From positions 28,744 through 92,743 of the forward strand of contig JARLGU010000056.1 of NCBI GenBank assembly GCA_031292625.1: a stretch of DNA of 64,000 nt. Reading direction: 5' to 3'. Positions 40,976 through 50,203 of the stretch are shown one piece after another. Every line of letters starts with the position of its first letter. The stretch's first letter is position 1. Below the pieces are notes generated by a model. It did no database searches. It worked only from the letters and a program-made list of their open reading frames with translations, and was not told the DNA's origin. This stretch comes from Capsulimonadaceae bacterium. Lineage in GTDB: Bacteria > Armatimonadota > Armatimonadia > Armatimonadales > Capsulimonadaceae. The translations under genes were made by a program, and so were the position numbers.

Positions 40976-42973
40976 CTAGTCCTCGTTCGGAGGCAAGCCG
41001 CGATTTAGTCGTGATAGCGCCTTTTGCACGCTCGCGAGCGTGCGCCGTACACCGGCATCGCCGGGGTTGAGGCGCTGCGCCTTGCTCAGATGGGTGTTTG
41101 CGTCGCCGAGCCGGCCGGCGAGCGACTCCGCTTTGCCCAGGTCGGCGTACCACGATGCATCGTCATCTTCCATCGCCTTCCCCTTGTCGAGCATCTTCTG
41201 AGCTGCTTTCCGTTGCCCCATCTCGCGCAGGACGACGCCCTTACAGATATACGCTGACGCAAGCGAGTCGTCGACCTTGATCTGTTTATTAAACTCGGAC
41301 AGCGCTTTGCGATATTCCTTCATCGCCAGATAGGCGCGGCCACGCCCGTAATGCAATTCGGCGACATTCTTGTCGATTTGGGCGGACTTGTCGAACTCCG
41401 GGAGCGCCGCGCTTGGACGCCCCTCCTCAATGAGCGCGTTCGCAAGTCCCATATGTGCATCGATGAAATCGCTGTTGTATTGGAACGTCTCCAGATACAT
41501 TTCGGCCGCTTCGTGGACCCGTCCGAGCGCCATCAATGACACGGCCGCGTTGTAATAGCCGCGCCAGAGATCCGGGCGCTGCTCTCTTGTCGTGCGATAG
41601 GCGCGCAAGGCAACCGCATGCAGTCCTTCATCCTGATAGTAGTTCCCGACATCCACAAGCGCGATAGCGCTGTACGGATTTACGGCAAGCTCCTGCTTCA
41701 TGATCGTGATCGTGTTTTTCCAGTCGGCGCACCGGGCCGAAGAAAGGCCGCTCCAGGCAGCCAGTACGACCACCGGGACGATGTACAACCACGGCGTGCG
41801 CAGTCGCGTGACCAGCTTGGCAACGAGCAGAGCCGGTCCGATCATCGCCAGGTATGCATACCGGTCGGTTACGGTCGAGTAGTATTGGAACGCGAACGGG
41901 ACGAGTCCGAGGTTTGGCGCGAGGCATACCAGGCTAATCAGCGACGCCGTCAGAATCCAGGGACGTTTTCGCGACAAATAGAACGCGAGACCGATCAGAG
42001 CCGCCGGGATAATCCAGAGCTCGAAGCTGCGCAAGTCCGAGAGAACCACGCGTGGCGTCCGTCCGTAGTCGATCGCAAGGTTGATCGGCGCAAAAAACTT
42101 TTCGAGATAGAACGTTAGCGCGTCTCCCGCGATGAATGGCCGAAGGTACGGAGCAGTGAGCGCCGAGTGCATTATGTATTGGTCATTGCGCGCGACGTAG
42201 ATGAAAAGCAGGCTGACGAGCGCCCACGGTGCAAACTCCTGTACATATTGGCGCAGCGATCGCCGGTGGATCAAACTGTCAATTAGCGGGATCAAGACCG
42301 GATATACGACCGCTGTCGGCTTTGTAAGCAGCGCGAGCACGAAGCAAAGAAACGAGCCTGCAAATACGCCCAACGCCGACCATTGTGCGCGGCGGTCCAG
42401 CGGTTCTCCGGCTTCCTCCACGATGTCCCACGCCTTGACGTAGCTTGCGAGGCTGATAAAGCCAAGCATCGCCGAGAGCTGTCCGCGAAGTTCGGATACC
42501 CATGCGACGGACTCGACCTGCAGCGGGTGAAGGGCGAACAGCAGGCAACCTACCAGGGCTGGGACATCCTTCTTGACGATACGGCGCAGCAGAAAGAACA
42601 AGAAAAGCGCGTTGCCAGTGTGGAGCACAATGTTCGCGATGTGGAAGACGTGCGGGTTAAAGGGCGCGCCCGTTTGCGTGAACCGCTCGGCGTGCGGCGT
42701 TTTCGAGATGAGGCAAAGCAGAGCGAAGCCCGTATAAGCGAACGGCACGTAGAGCTGCTCGTATGGATGGCGCCAAAGATAGACCAGCCCTTGCCAGGTT
42801 GTAGGATTCAGATGCGGGTTCGCGAATGTATGCACCTGGTCGTCGTACTGGATGAAGTCGCAGCTCGCGAGGGGCGCGAATGTCGACGCGCACGCGACGA
42901 TGACCACGGCGGCGCAGACAATTAGCCGTGTTGTGACAGGCGATATTGATCGCATTCGAGCGAGGAATGACAT
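40976..42973 (-). CDS. Polytopic TPR protein, TMTC/GT-C O-mannosyltransferase-like
   Basis: FIQYDDQVHTFANPHL; LHPLQVESVAWVSELRGQLSAMLGF; C-terminal TPR repeats. Confidence 0.8.
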   Translation of the reverse strand: MSFLARMRSISPVTTRLIVCAAVVIVACASTFAPLASCDFIQYDDQVHTFANPHLNPTTWQGLVYLWRHPYEQLYVPFAYTGFALLCLISKTPHAERFTQTGAPFNPHVFHIANIVLHTGNALFLFFLLRRIVKKDVPALVGCLLFALHPLQVESVAWVSELRGQLSAMLGFISLASYVKAWDIVEEAGEPLDRRAQWSALGVFAGSFLCFVLALLTKPTAVVYPVLIPLIDSLIHRRSLRQYVQEFAPWALVSLLFIYVARNDQYIMHSALTAPYLRPFIAGDALTFYLEKFFAPINLAIDYGRTPRVVLSDLRSFELWIIPAALIGLAFYLSRKRPWILTASLISLVCLAPNLGLVPFAFQYYSTVTDRYAYLAMIGPALLVAKLVTRLRTPWLYIVPVVVLAAWSGLSSARCADWKNTITIMKQELAVNPYSAIALVDVGNYYQDEGLHAVALRAYRTTREQRPDLWRGYYNAAVSLMALGRVHEAAEMYLETFQYNSDFIDAHMGLANALIEEGRPSAALPEFDKSAQIDKNVAELHYGRGRAYLAMKEYRKALSEFNKQIKVDDSLASAYICKGVVLREMGQRKAAQKMLDKGKAMEDDDASWYADLGKAESLAGRLGDANTHLSKAQRLNPGDAGVRRTLASVQKALSRLNRGLPPNED

Positions 42974-43022
42974 CTACTACCCTCTTGGGCCGGGGGACCC
43001 TGTTTGCCTGCCGCTTCGCGTT

Positions 43023-44834
43023 TTACTTTCGCTGTTCGCGCGCCAGCGCTTGGCGTATGCTCAGCGCGGTCCGGTCGGCGGGGTCGATTGCGAGGGCCTT
43101 GGCGATACTTGCGCTGGCGTCGTCCACGTGTCCGGTCATGGCCTGTGCGAGCGCGAGATTAGTGTACCACGAGGTTGTAGGCCTGCCGCTCGCAATGGCC
43201 TGCTGCAATACCGGGATCGCTTCGGCGGGGCGGCGAAGCTCGATTAGCACGATGCCTTTGTTGACGCGCGCAGGCGGATATCCGGTAAGCGCGATCTCGT
43301 TGTCGAACTCCGCAATTGCATCGGTCAGGTCGCCTATGTTCATCAGGCCGATCCCCCGGTCGTAGTGCGCCTTGCGCAACGTGGGTTCGATCGCGATTGC
43401 ATCGTCATATTCGGTCAGAGCCTCAGCGGTCCGTCCTTCGTCGACCAGAGCATTGCCGAGGTCCAGGTGGGCGAGGCTGCTTCGCGGATCCAACTGAATT
43501 TCCCGTCGAAGATAGGCTTCGGCCTTGCGCGGCTCGCCATTCTTAACGTACGCATTCCCAATGTTGACGAGACCGATCGAGCTGTTCGGGTTAACGCCGA
43601 GCTCCGCGCGCATGATCGAGATCGTGCTCTTCCACGCGCCGCAACGACCGTGGGCGAGCGCGCCCAGCATGACGAGAGCGATTCCGGCAACCGCAAACGG
43701 CCATCGCACGCGGGTTTTTGCGAGGGCAACGGCGAGTGCCAGCGCAGGACCGAACAGGGAGAGATATGCGTACCGGTCGGCAACAACGGAGTGGCTCTCG
43801 AAAGCGAACGGCGCAAGGCCCAGCACGGGCAGCAGCCCGGCTGCCCAGACGATCGCCGCGGCGGCAGCCCACGGCCAGCGCTTACGCGCGAACCATGCGC
43901 AGACGACGGCCGCTATCACTCCGAGCGCCTCGGCCCAGATCCGCGGCCGCGAGAGGATGACGGACGGTGTTCGCCCATAATCGACCGCGAGGCCGAGCGG
44001 CGCAATCGTCTTGCCCGCGTAGAACGCCAGCGCACCGGCGGCGACCAGCGGACGGCGCGCGATCGGAGCCAGCGCTGCGGGCGGGATCGTCTGTACTCCG
44101 CGCGTCAGCAGCAGGAAAACGGCTGCGATCGCGAGCCACGGACCTATCTCGATGACGTATTGCTTCCATGATCGCCGGTTGATCAGCGCGTCGACCGGTA
44201 CGGCAATCAGCGGCAGCGCGACCGCGGATGGCTTGGCGAGCAGAGCCAGCACGAAGAGAAAGGTCGCCAGCGCGTAACGGGGCCATCCTTGTTTCGTGTA
44301 AGCCGTCAGGCTCGCAAGACAGAGGAGCGCCGCGAGTAGCCCGCGAAGCTCCGAGATCCAAGCGACGGATTCCACCTGAAGCGGATGCAGGGCGAACAGC
44401 AGGGCTCCCGTAAGCGCTGGCAAATCCTTCGTGACGATGCGGCGCAGGAGAAAGAAGACGAGCAGCGCGCTGCACGCGTGTAGCGTAATGTTGGTCACGT
44501 GAAATACGTGAGGGTTGAATGGGGCGCCTGTCTGCGTGAAACGCTCGGGGTGGGGCGCTTGGGCGAGTACGGCCAGCAGGGCGAAAAGCGTATAGGCGAG
44601 CGGGACATAGAGCTGCTCGTATGGGTGCTGCCAGAGGTGGGCCAGCCCCGCCCATGACGGCGGGTTCAGAAAAGGGTTCTCGAATGTGTGAAGCTGATCG
44701 TCAAATAGGATGAAATCGAATCCCGCTGACTGTCCGAATACGAGCGCACAGGCGACGACAATCATCGCGCAGCACACGGCAACGCGTTGCGTGTGGGGCT
44801 GTAGTTTCCTCGATGTAAGCGCGGAAGCTTTCAT
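43023..44834 (-). CDS. Polytopic TPR protein, TMTC/GT-C-like; tandem paralog
   Basis: FILFDDQLHTFENPFL; LHPLQVESVAWISELRGLLAALLCL; TPR repeats. Confidence 0.8.
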   Translation of the reverse strand: MKASALTSRKLQPHTQRVAVCCAMIVVACALVFGQSAGFDFILFDDQLHTFENPFLNPPSWAGLAHLWQHPYEQLYVPLAYTLFALLAVLAQAPHPERFTQTGAPFNPHVFHVTNITLHACSALLVFFLLRRIVTKDLPALTGALLFALHPLQVESVAWISELRGLLAALLCLASLTAYTKQGWPRYALATFLFVLALLAKPSAVALPLIAVPVDALINRRSWKQYVIEIGPWLAIAAVFLLLTRGVQTIPPAALAPIARRPLVAAGALAFYAGKTIAPLGLAVDYGRTPSVILSRPRIWAEALGVIAAVVCAWFARKRWPWAAAAAIVWAAGLLPVLGLAPFAFESHSVVADRYAYLSLFGPALALAVALAKTRVRWPFAVAGIALVMLGALAHGRCGAWKSTISIMRAELGVNPNSSIGLVNIGNAYVKNGEPRKAEAYLRREIQLDPRSSLAHLDLGNALVDEGRTAEALTEYDDAIAIEPTLRKAHYDRGIGLMNIGDLTDAIAEFDNEIALTGYPPARVNKGIVLIELRRPAEAIPVLQQAIASGRPTTSWYTNLALAQAMTGHVDDASASIAKALAIDPADRTALSIRQALAREQRK

Positions 44835-44892
44835 TATTTGTAGGTCTTTCGCTCAGAATGTGCGTAATCTATCGGCGTTGCGAGAAAGATTC

Positions 44893-45076
44893 AGGACGGC
44901 TCGTGCCGCCGGGGCATTTTTTTTACGCGCCTCGTTCACGGCGTAGATCGACAAGGCCGCGTCAACACGCGTACGGCTTTTTGCCGCCAGCGTCCGATCC
45001 AAGCGCACATCGTTGAGCGGCGAAAGCGCTGTGACGACCCTTTGCGAAAAAAGGCCCCGGCGGCCTGAGCCGTCCT
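44893..45076 (+). repeat. Dispersed TIR repeat, copy B (cleanest inverted termini)
   Basis: Left AGGACGGCTC-gt-GCCGCCGGGGC, right GCCCCGGCGGC-ct-GAGCCGTCCT: 21/23 complementary. Confidence 0.85.
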
Positions 45077-45288
45077 AACTCTTTACCGCGCGCATCTAAA
45101 GCGAAAGTCCCATTTAGATAACTTTTGAACGGTGGTATAAAAGCCGCTTGCCGAGCAGAGGTCGCCTGCGCCGCTGACGGCAACGTACGCGCCGCGCCCG
45201 CAGTCCATTGTCCCCAAACGCGAGTTTTCACTCCTTCCCGCCCTATTCAGGCAGGCGTTCGCCGCTGGGGTATACTAGACGCTAAATT

Positions 45289-45966
45289 ATGGCATCCATT
45301 TTAGGTTCGTTTACAACAGGCCAGCGACGGCAGTTGGTCGACGAGGTTATCCAGCGCCTCCGCGAGCGGATTGCGTCGGGCGGATTTCCCGTCGGCGCTA
45401 AACTTCCGTCGGAACCGCTCCTTATGGAGCAATTTGGCGTCGGCCGCTCGACCATTCGCGAGGCTGTCCGTGTGCTTGCGCATGCCGGGTTGCTCGATGT
45501 CCGCCAGGGCGATGGCACGTATGTCCGAGCCGCGCGCGGCGAGGCCAGTCTTTCGCACCGGCTTCGCGAGGCGATCACCGACGAGGTTCGCGAGGTGCGG
45601 CGCGCACTGGAACTCGAAAACGGCCGTCTTGCCGCGATCCGGCGCGACGACGACGATCTGGCGCTTATGGCGACTCTGCTTGCCAAGCGCGAAGAGGCGC
45701 GTACCCGCCGGGACTCCGGTGCGCTCGTCGAGGCCGATGTCGCCTTCCATGTGGCGATTGCGACCGCAACGAAGAATACCCTGCTTGCCGACATCTATAC
45801 GGACTTCGCCGATGTTCTGCAGACATCGCTTTCCGACTACGCCACATTTTCGGACACGCAAGCGGCGTTGCATCGACACCTGCTCGATGCCATCGTCCGC
45901 CGCGATCCGGACGCCGCCGCAAGCGCCACCGATCAGCTCCTCGAACGGGCGGGAAGCGCGGGATAA
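45289..45966 (+). CDS. FadR/FCD-type GntR transcriptional regulator
   Basis: LPSEPLLMEQFGVGRSTIREAVRVLAHAGLLDVRQGDGTYV plus FCD-like C-terminus. Confidence 0.92.
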   Translation: MASILGSFTTGQRRQLVDEVIQRLRERIASGGFPVGAKLPSEPLLMEQFGVGRSTIREAVRVLAHAGLLDVRQGDGTYVRAARGEASLSHRLREAITDEVREVRRALELENGRLAAIRRDDDDLALMATLLAKREEARTRRDSGALVEADVAFHVAIATATKNTLLADIYTDFADVLQTSLSDYATFSDTQAALHRHLLDAIVRRDPDAAASATDQLLERAGSAG

Positions 45967-45985
45967 CCGCGGACCAGGCGGATTG

Positions 45986-47158
45986 TTATGGCTTGAGGAA
46001 CCCGGTTAAGAGCTGCGCGACTTCTTCAGGCTGCTCCTGCTGCACCCAATGTCCCGCGCCAGCGATCAAATGGACGCCCCGCAGTCTGGAACACGCCGTT
46101 TTTTGCATGCTCTCGAACGCGCCGGGAGCCTGGTAGACGCCCCAATCACATTCTCCCGCGATAAACATCGACGGCACATCGATCGTTCGCCCGGAGAACA
46201 ACCGGAGTTCGACTGCGTTTTTCGGATCCATCCAGACCCGGTATCCCTGGAGGCCGCCCTGGAACCCGGTTCTCCCATACTCGGCGCTATAGACGGCCAG
46301 TTCTTCTTCGGTCAGCCACTTGCAAGCGGCAACGTCAACGGGGGATGGCATTTCGGGCGCGACGGTTTCCGCCATGCCCTTGCCAAAATCCATGACGTAG
46401 TAGCGGGGCAGCTTGGCAAGTTCGGCAGCGGTCCATGAGTTGAGCGCGTAAGGCTTGTTCTCGGGCCAGTCAGCGCTTTTCACATGGTAGTAGGCGCGCA
46501 AAAAGGCGTGAACTCCCTGCGGAGCGCTCCACAGGTCGTCGTTGGCTTCGCGTGTCGCGTAATAGCGCTGATAGTGTTTTCGCGGTAGGTTCAACGCCGC
46601 CAGATCGTCATGGATGCGGTCGCTTGCCGCCGTCGCCATTTTGCGCGAGGGCGGTTCGTTCTTCGTATCGAACGGCAGGGCGGGAGCGCCTGCAAACGGG
46701 GCGCTCATTAGCACGACGGAGCGAAAGACATCCGGTCGAACGAGAGAGCACCACGCGGCGAGAGGCGAACCGTAGTCGTGCCCGACGACAGCGGCCACCG
46801 AGCGGTAGCCGAAGGCCGAAACGAGTCCGAGGATATCCGTGACCTCGTTCAGTGTCCGGAACTCACTGATGCCGTCGTCATATTTGACATCCCATCCGTC
46901 CGTTCGACCGTAGCCTCTCAGGTCGGGAGCGATCACATGGTAGCCTGCGGCGGCAAGGGGCAGCATGACCTTTCGCCAGCTGTATGCCAGTTCTGGGAAG
47001 CCGTGCAGTAACACGACGGCTGGACGATTATCGCTCTCGAAGCCGGCTTCGAGAACATGCATCGTCAGCCCGTTGCCATTGTTGACGAAGCGGGAGCGGA
47101 TCGTCGGAGAAAGGTGCGCCAGGCTATTGAACCCGGCAAGAGGGTTATCCGGCTGCAT
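45986..47158 (-). CDS. Alpha/beta hydrolase (epoxide hydrolase-like)
   Basis: VVLLHGFPELAYSWRKVMLPLAAAGYHVIAPDLRGYGRTDG; VVGHDYGSPLAAW; AGAGHWVQQEQPEEV. Confidence 0.93.
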   Translation of the reverse strand: MQPDNPLAGFNSLAHLSPTIRSRFVNNGNGLTMHVLEAGFESDNRPAVVLLHGFPELAYSWRKVMLPLAAAGYHVIAPDLRGYGRTDGWDVKYDDGISEFRTLNEVTDILGLVSAFGYRSVAAVVGHDYGSPLAAWCSLVRPDVFRSVVLMSAPFAGAPALPFDTKNEPPSRKMATAASDRIHDDLAALNLPRKHYQRYYATREANDDLWSAPQGVHAFLRAYYHVKSADWPENKPYALNSWTAAELAKLPRYYVMDFGKGMAETVAPEMPSPVDVAACKWLTEEELAVYSAEYGRTGFQGGLQGYRVWMDPKNAVELRLFSGRTIDVPSMFIAGECDWGVYQAPGAFESMQKTACSRLRGVHLIAGAGHWVQQEQPEEVAQLLTGFLKP

Positions 47159-47386
47159 TGACTAGGCCCCTCCGTCAGAAGCGTCTGTCAAACCGGCAAA
47201 CGCCGCGAATTCACGTGTCTGCGTGCGATCTAGCATCTGGCCTGCGCGACCGGCCCCAGAGTTCTGCAATCTAAGTCTTGACAATTGTTTCTCCTCGGCC
47301 TTTCGCCCTGCCTCTCGTTTGCTCAAAGCGGCCCAGGAATGGGCGAACGAGCTTTCGCTCACTCGCCCATCTCTTGCAAAACCATG

Positions 47387-49963
47387 CTAGAAGCTCGTCA
47401 CGAGCAGTCTCGCACGAACTTCTTCGACCGTTTCCAATCCTTCGCGCGCGGCGATCCTCACGAGACGCGTTGAGCCCGCGCGAAGATGGAAGAAGTTGTC
47501 GCCGTCGTCGACGCCGTTCTCGAAGAGCGGTTCGTCGTCGCTAAGCCGTAGCCAGACGTATGGCGTGAACTTGGTCGCGGTGATCGCGACCTCGAATTCG
47601 TCGCCGTCAAGCGTGATCTCGACGCTCAGTCCCGCCCGCGACAAGCGCCACTCCTTGGGCTCGGCGAAGAACAGGAAGTTGTCCGCGTCCGGGGCTTCGA
47701 TGCCCTCGAAGTGGGCGTAGACCAGTGCGTCGCGCTCATGTCCCGCGATTGCGGCAAGATCGAACTCGGCGACCTTTGCGGCGCTGTTTGCGGCGGCCTC
47801 GACATCGTAGGCAGCTTTCGCGAGAACCTGTCCGTCGAACGTTTCGGCGACGACATGGATCGTGCCTTTGACCGGTTCGAGGAGGTCGCTAACGAGATGG
47901 ACCGCTGCCTTCCCGCCATCGGTGACGAGCGAGAGGAGCAGTGGAGCGTAGAACGACTTGGCGGCGAAATAGGATGCCTTCGGCTCCGGGGTGGAGTCGA
48001 TCATCGCCCAGCTTTGTACCGGCCAGCAATCGTTGATCTGCCAGACGATCGTTCCCCAGCATCGTCCCTTGCTGCGGCGGTAGTGCTCGATTCCGAACTT
48101 GAGCGCCTCGGCCTGGTTGATCTGCGTGAAATAGACAAGCTCTTCGAGTGACTGCGGATCGGGATAGTGCAGCTTGACCATGCCAAGATATACGTCGTAC
48201 CCCTTGCGCGTTTTATCGTGCCAGCGGACCGCGGCTCCGTAAGGCGTCCGGTCCTCCGGCGCGAGCACGTCGTCCCAAGCGGCAAGCCCGCAGGAGGACG
48301 CGAAGCCAAATTCGGAGCAGAAGCGAGAATTGTCTTCCGCATAGAACTTCCAATCCCCGCGTCCGTGCCACACGTCCCAGTTGTGGCGGTCGCCGAAGTC
48401 GGCGGACCCGGGGTTTGCGCCGCCGTAAGGGGATCCGGGCCAGTAGGCGCGGCCTGGATCTTCGTCCGCTACGGCTTTCGGATAGATCTCTTCGTACAGG
48501 TGCTCGCCGAGAAAACGCGACATCGGGGGCTTGACCCACTTGTCGAAGTGCAGTTGTTGATTCTCGTTGTTGCCGCACCAGAGCACAAGCGCTGGATGGA
48601 CGCGCAGGCGGCGGATTGCGTGGCTTGCCTCGATGCGAGCCGCATCCGCATAGCGGTCTATGTCGGGGTAGTAGGAGCAGGCATGCGGGAAGTCCTGCCA
48701 GACAAGCAGACCTTGCTCATCGCATAATTCGTAAAAGTGATCGGACTCGTAAAGCCCGCCGCCCCATATCCGGAGCAGGTTCATGCCGGCGTCGCGCGCC
48801 ATGCAGATTTGCTCGATTACCCGGTCGTCCTCGATCCCGGTATCCGTCGCGGCAGTCTCGCTCTCGTTCTGCAGGCGGCTTGGGAATGAGTCGGCCGGAA
48901 TCCAGTTTGCGCCCTTGACGAAGATGTCCGCACCGTTGATGCGGAACTTGAATCCCTCGCCGTTACCGTCGGCATCCGGTTCATGGAGCAGTTCCGCGGT
49001 GCGCAGGCCTATGCGCGTAGAGCGGCTGTCGATCTCATCGCTTCCAACGCGCAGGAGCATTTCGAGGCCGTACAGATGCGGAGCCCGGTCGGTTGCATTC
49101 TCGGTTCCGTTCGGCCACCATCTCCGGGGCTCAGGGACCGTAAGGGAAACCTTCGCCGACGTTTGGCCAGCGGGCAACGTCACGGTGACCGGGTCCGGCA
49201 GCGGAGTCTCCAGCGGCTCGCCCCACGCGGTAACGTCGAACAGATCCACGGTTAGCTTGATCGGCTTGTCGCTTGCGCGCTCGACGGCGATGTCGAAGGA
49301 GACCGTCGCCTCGTCGTCGCCTGCCGCGAACGCCACATCGTAGCGCCAATCGGTAATGCGGGCGACCGGGATGTTGACGAGTCTGACGCCCCGCCACAGA
49401 CCTGCGGATCGCAGGACGGGACCCCAGTCCCAACCATACATGTATTGAGCTTTGCGCACGAATGCGCGTGGTCCCCAGCCGTCGGATCCGTGGGTTGTCG
49501 TCGGGTGTCCGGCAGCTTCCCACTCCGCCATTCGTTTGCGGCCAATCGCCGCCGCGGAGTAGATCGTGACGCGGAGCTTGTTGTCGCCAACCGTGAGCGC
49601 CGATGTGACATCGATCTCATGGGCATGGTACATGTTGTCGACGCACGCGATTACCTTGTCGTTAAGAGCGATATCGGCGACGGTATCGATGCCGTCGAAG
49701 ACCAGGTAGGTCTTTCCGCTAAGCGGGACCTCGACATGGAACGTCGTCTCGTAAACCCAGTCCGTCTCATCGATCCACTCGACGCCGCGCTCGTTCATTC
49801 GCTCAAACGGGTCGCCGATAACGCCTGCTCTCAACAGGTCAAGGTGGACATGACCAGGCACTGTGGCGGGAATAGTTGGCAGGATACTGTAGACAGGCCG
49901 GCCCTCCGAAGGCAGTTCGCGTACGGTCCAGCCGGTGAGAATAGGAAGTGAAACGGTATGCAC
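47387..49963 (-). CDS. Beta-mannosidase, GH2 family
   Basis: IWGGGLYESDHFYELCDEQGLLVWQDFPHACSYYP; LWCGNNENQ; CSEFGFAS. Confidence 0.93.
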   Translation of the reverse strand: MHTVSLPILTGWTVRELPSEGRPVYSILPTIPATVPGHVHLDLLRAGVIGDPFERMNERGVEWIDETDWVYETTFHVEVPLSGKTYLVFDGIDTVADIALNDKVIACVDNMYHAHEIDVTSALTVGDNKLRVTIYSAAAIGRKRMAEWEAAGHPTTTHGSDGWGPRAFVRKAQYMYGWDWGPVLRSAGLWRGVRLVNIPVARITDWRYDVAFAAGDDEATVSFDIAVERASDKPIKLTVDLFDVTAWGEPLETPLPDPVTVTLPAGQTSAKVSLTVPEPRRWWPNGTENATDRAPHLYGLEMLLRVGSDEIDSRSTRIGLRTAELLHEPDADGNGEGFKFRINGADIFVKGANWIPADSFPSRLQNESETAATDTGIEDDRVIEQICMARDAGMNLLRIWGGGLYESDHFYELCDEQGLLVWQDFPHACSYYPDIDRYADAARIEASHAIRRLRVHPALVLWCGNNENQQLHFDKWVKPPMSRFLGEHLYEEIYPKAVADEDPGRAYWPGSPYGGANPGSADFGDRHNWDVWHGRGDWKFYAEDNSRFCSEFGFASSCGLAAWDDVLAPEDRTPYGAAVRWHDKTRKGYDVYLGMVKLHYPDPQSLEELVYFTQINQAEALKFGIEHYRRSKGRCWGTIVWQINDCWPVQSWAMIDSTPEPKASYFAAKSFYAPLLLSLVTDGGKAAVHLVSDLLEPVKGTIHVVAETFDGQVLAKAAYDVEAAANSAAKVAEFDLAAIAGHERDALVYAHFEGIEAPDADNFLFFAEPKEWRLSRAGLSVEITLDGDEFEVAITATKFTPYVWLRLSDDEPLFENGVDDGDNFFHLRAGSTRLVRIAAREGLETVEEVRARLLVTSF

Positions 49964-50203
49964 AATGGTCTCTTTCTAATGGAAAATCAGATTGTCAGAA
50001 AGGTAGTTCGACGCGGGGTGTCCGGATCACTGCCTGAATTTGAGATCGGATCGAGATATTGACGCAATGAACGCATATTTGACCCAAACAGGATAATTGC
50101 GTCCAATGTTATTCAGGCGCAAATGCGGCTACTCGGGGTAAACTCGCATTGTCCGCACCACCGAACTCAATCCTATCGGATTGCCATCAGGAGCTCCAAT
50201 CTC

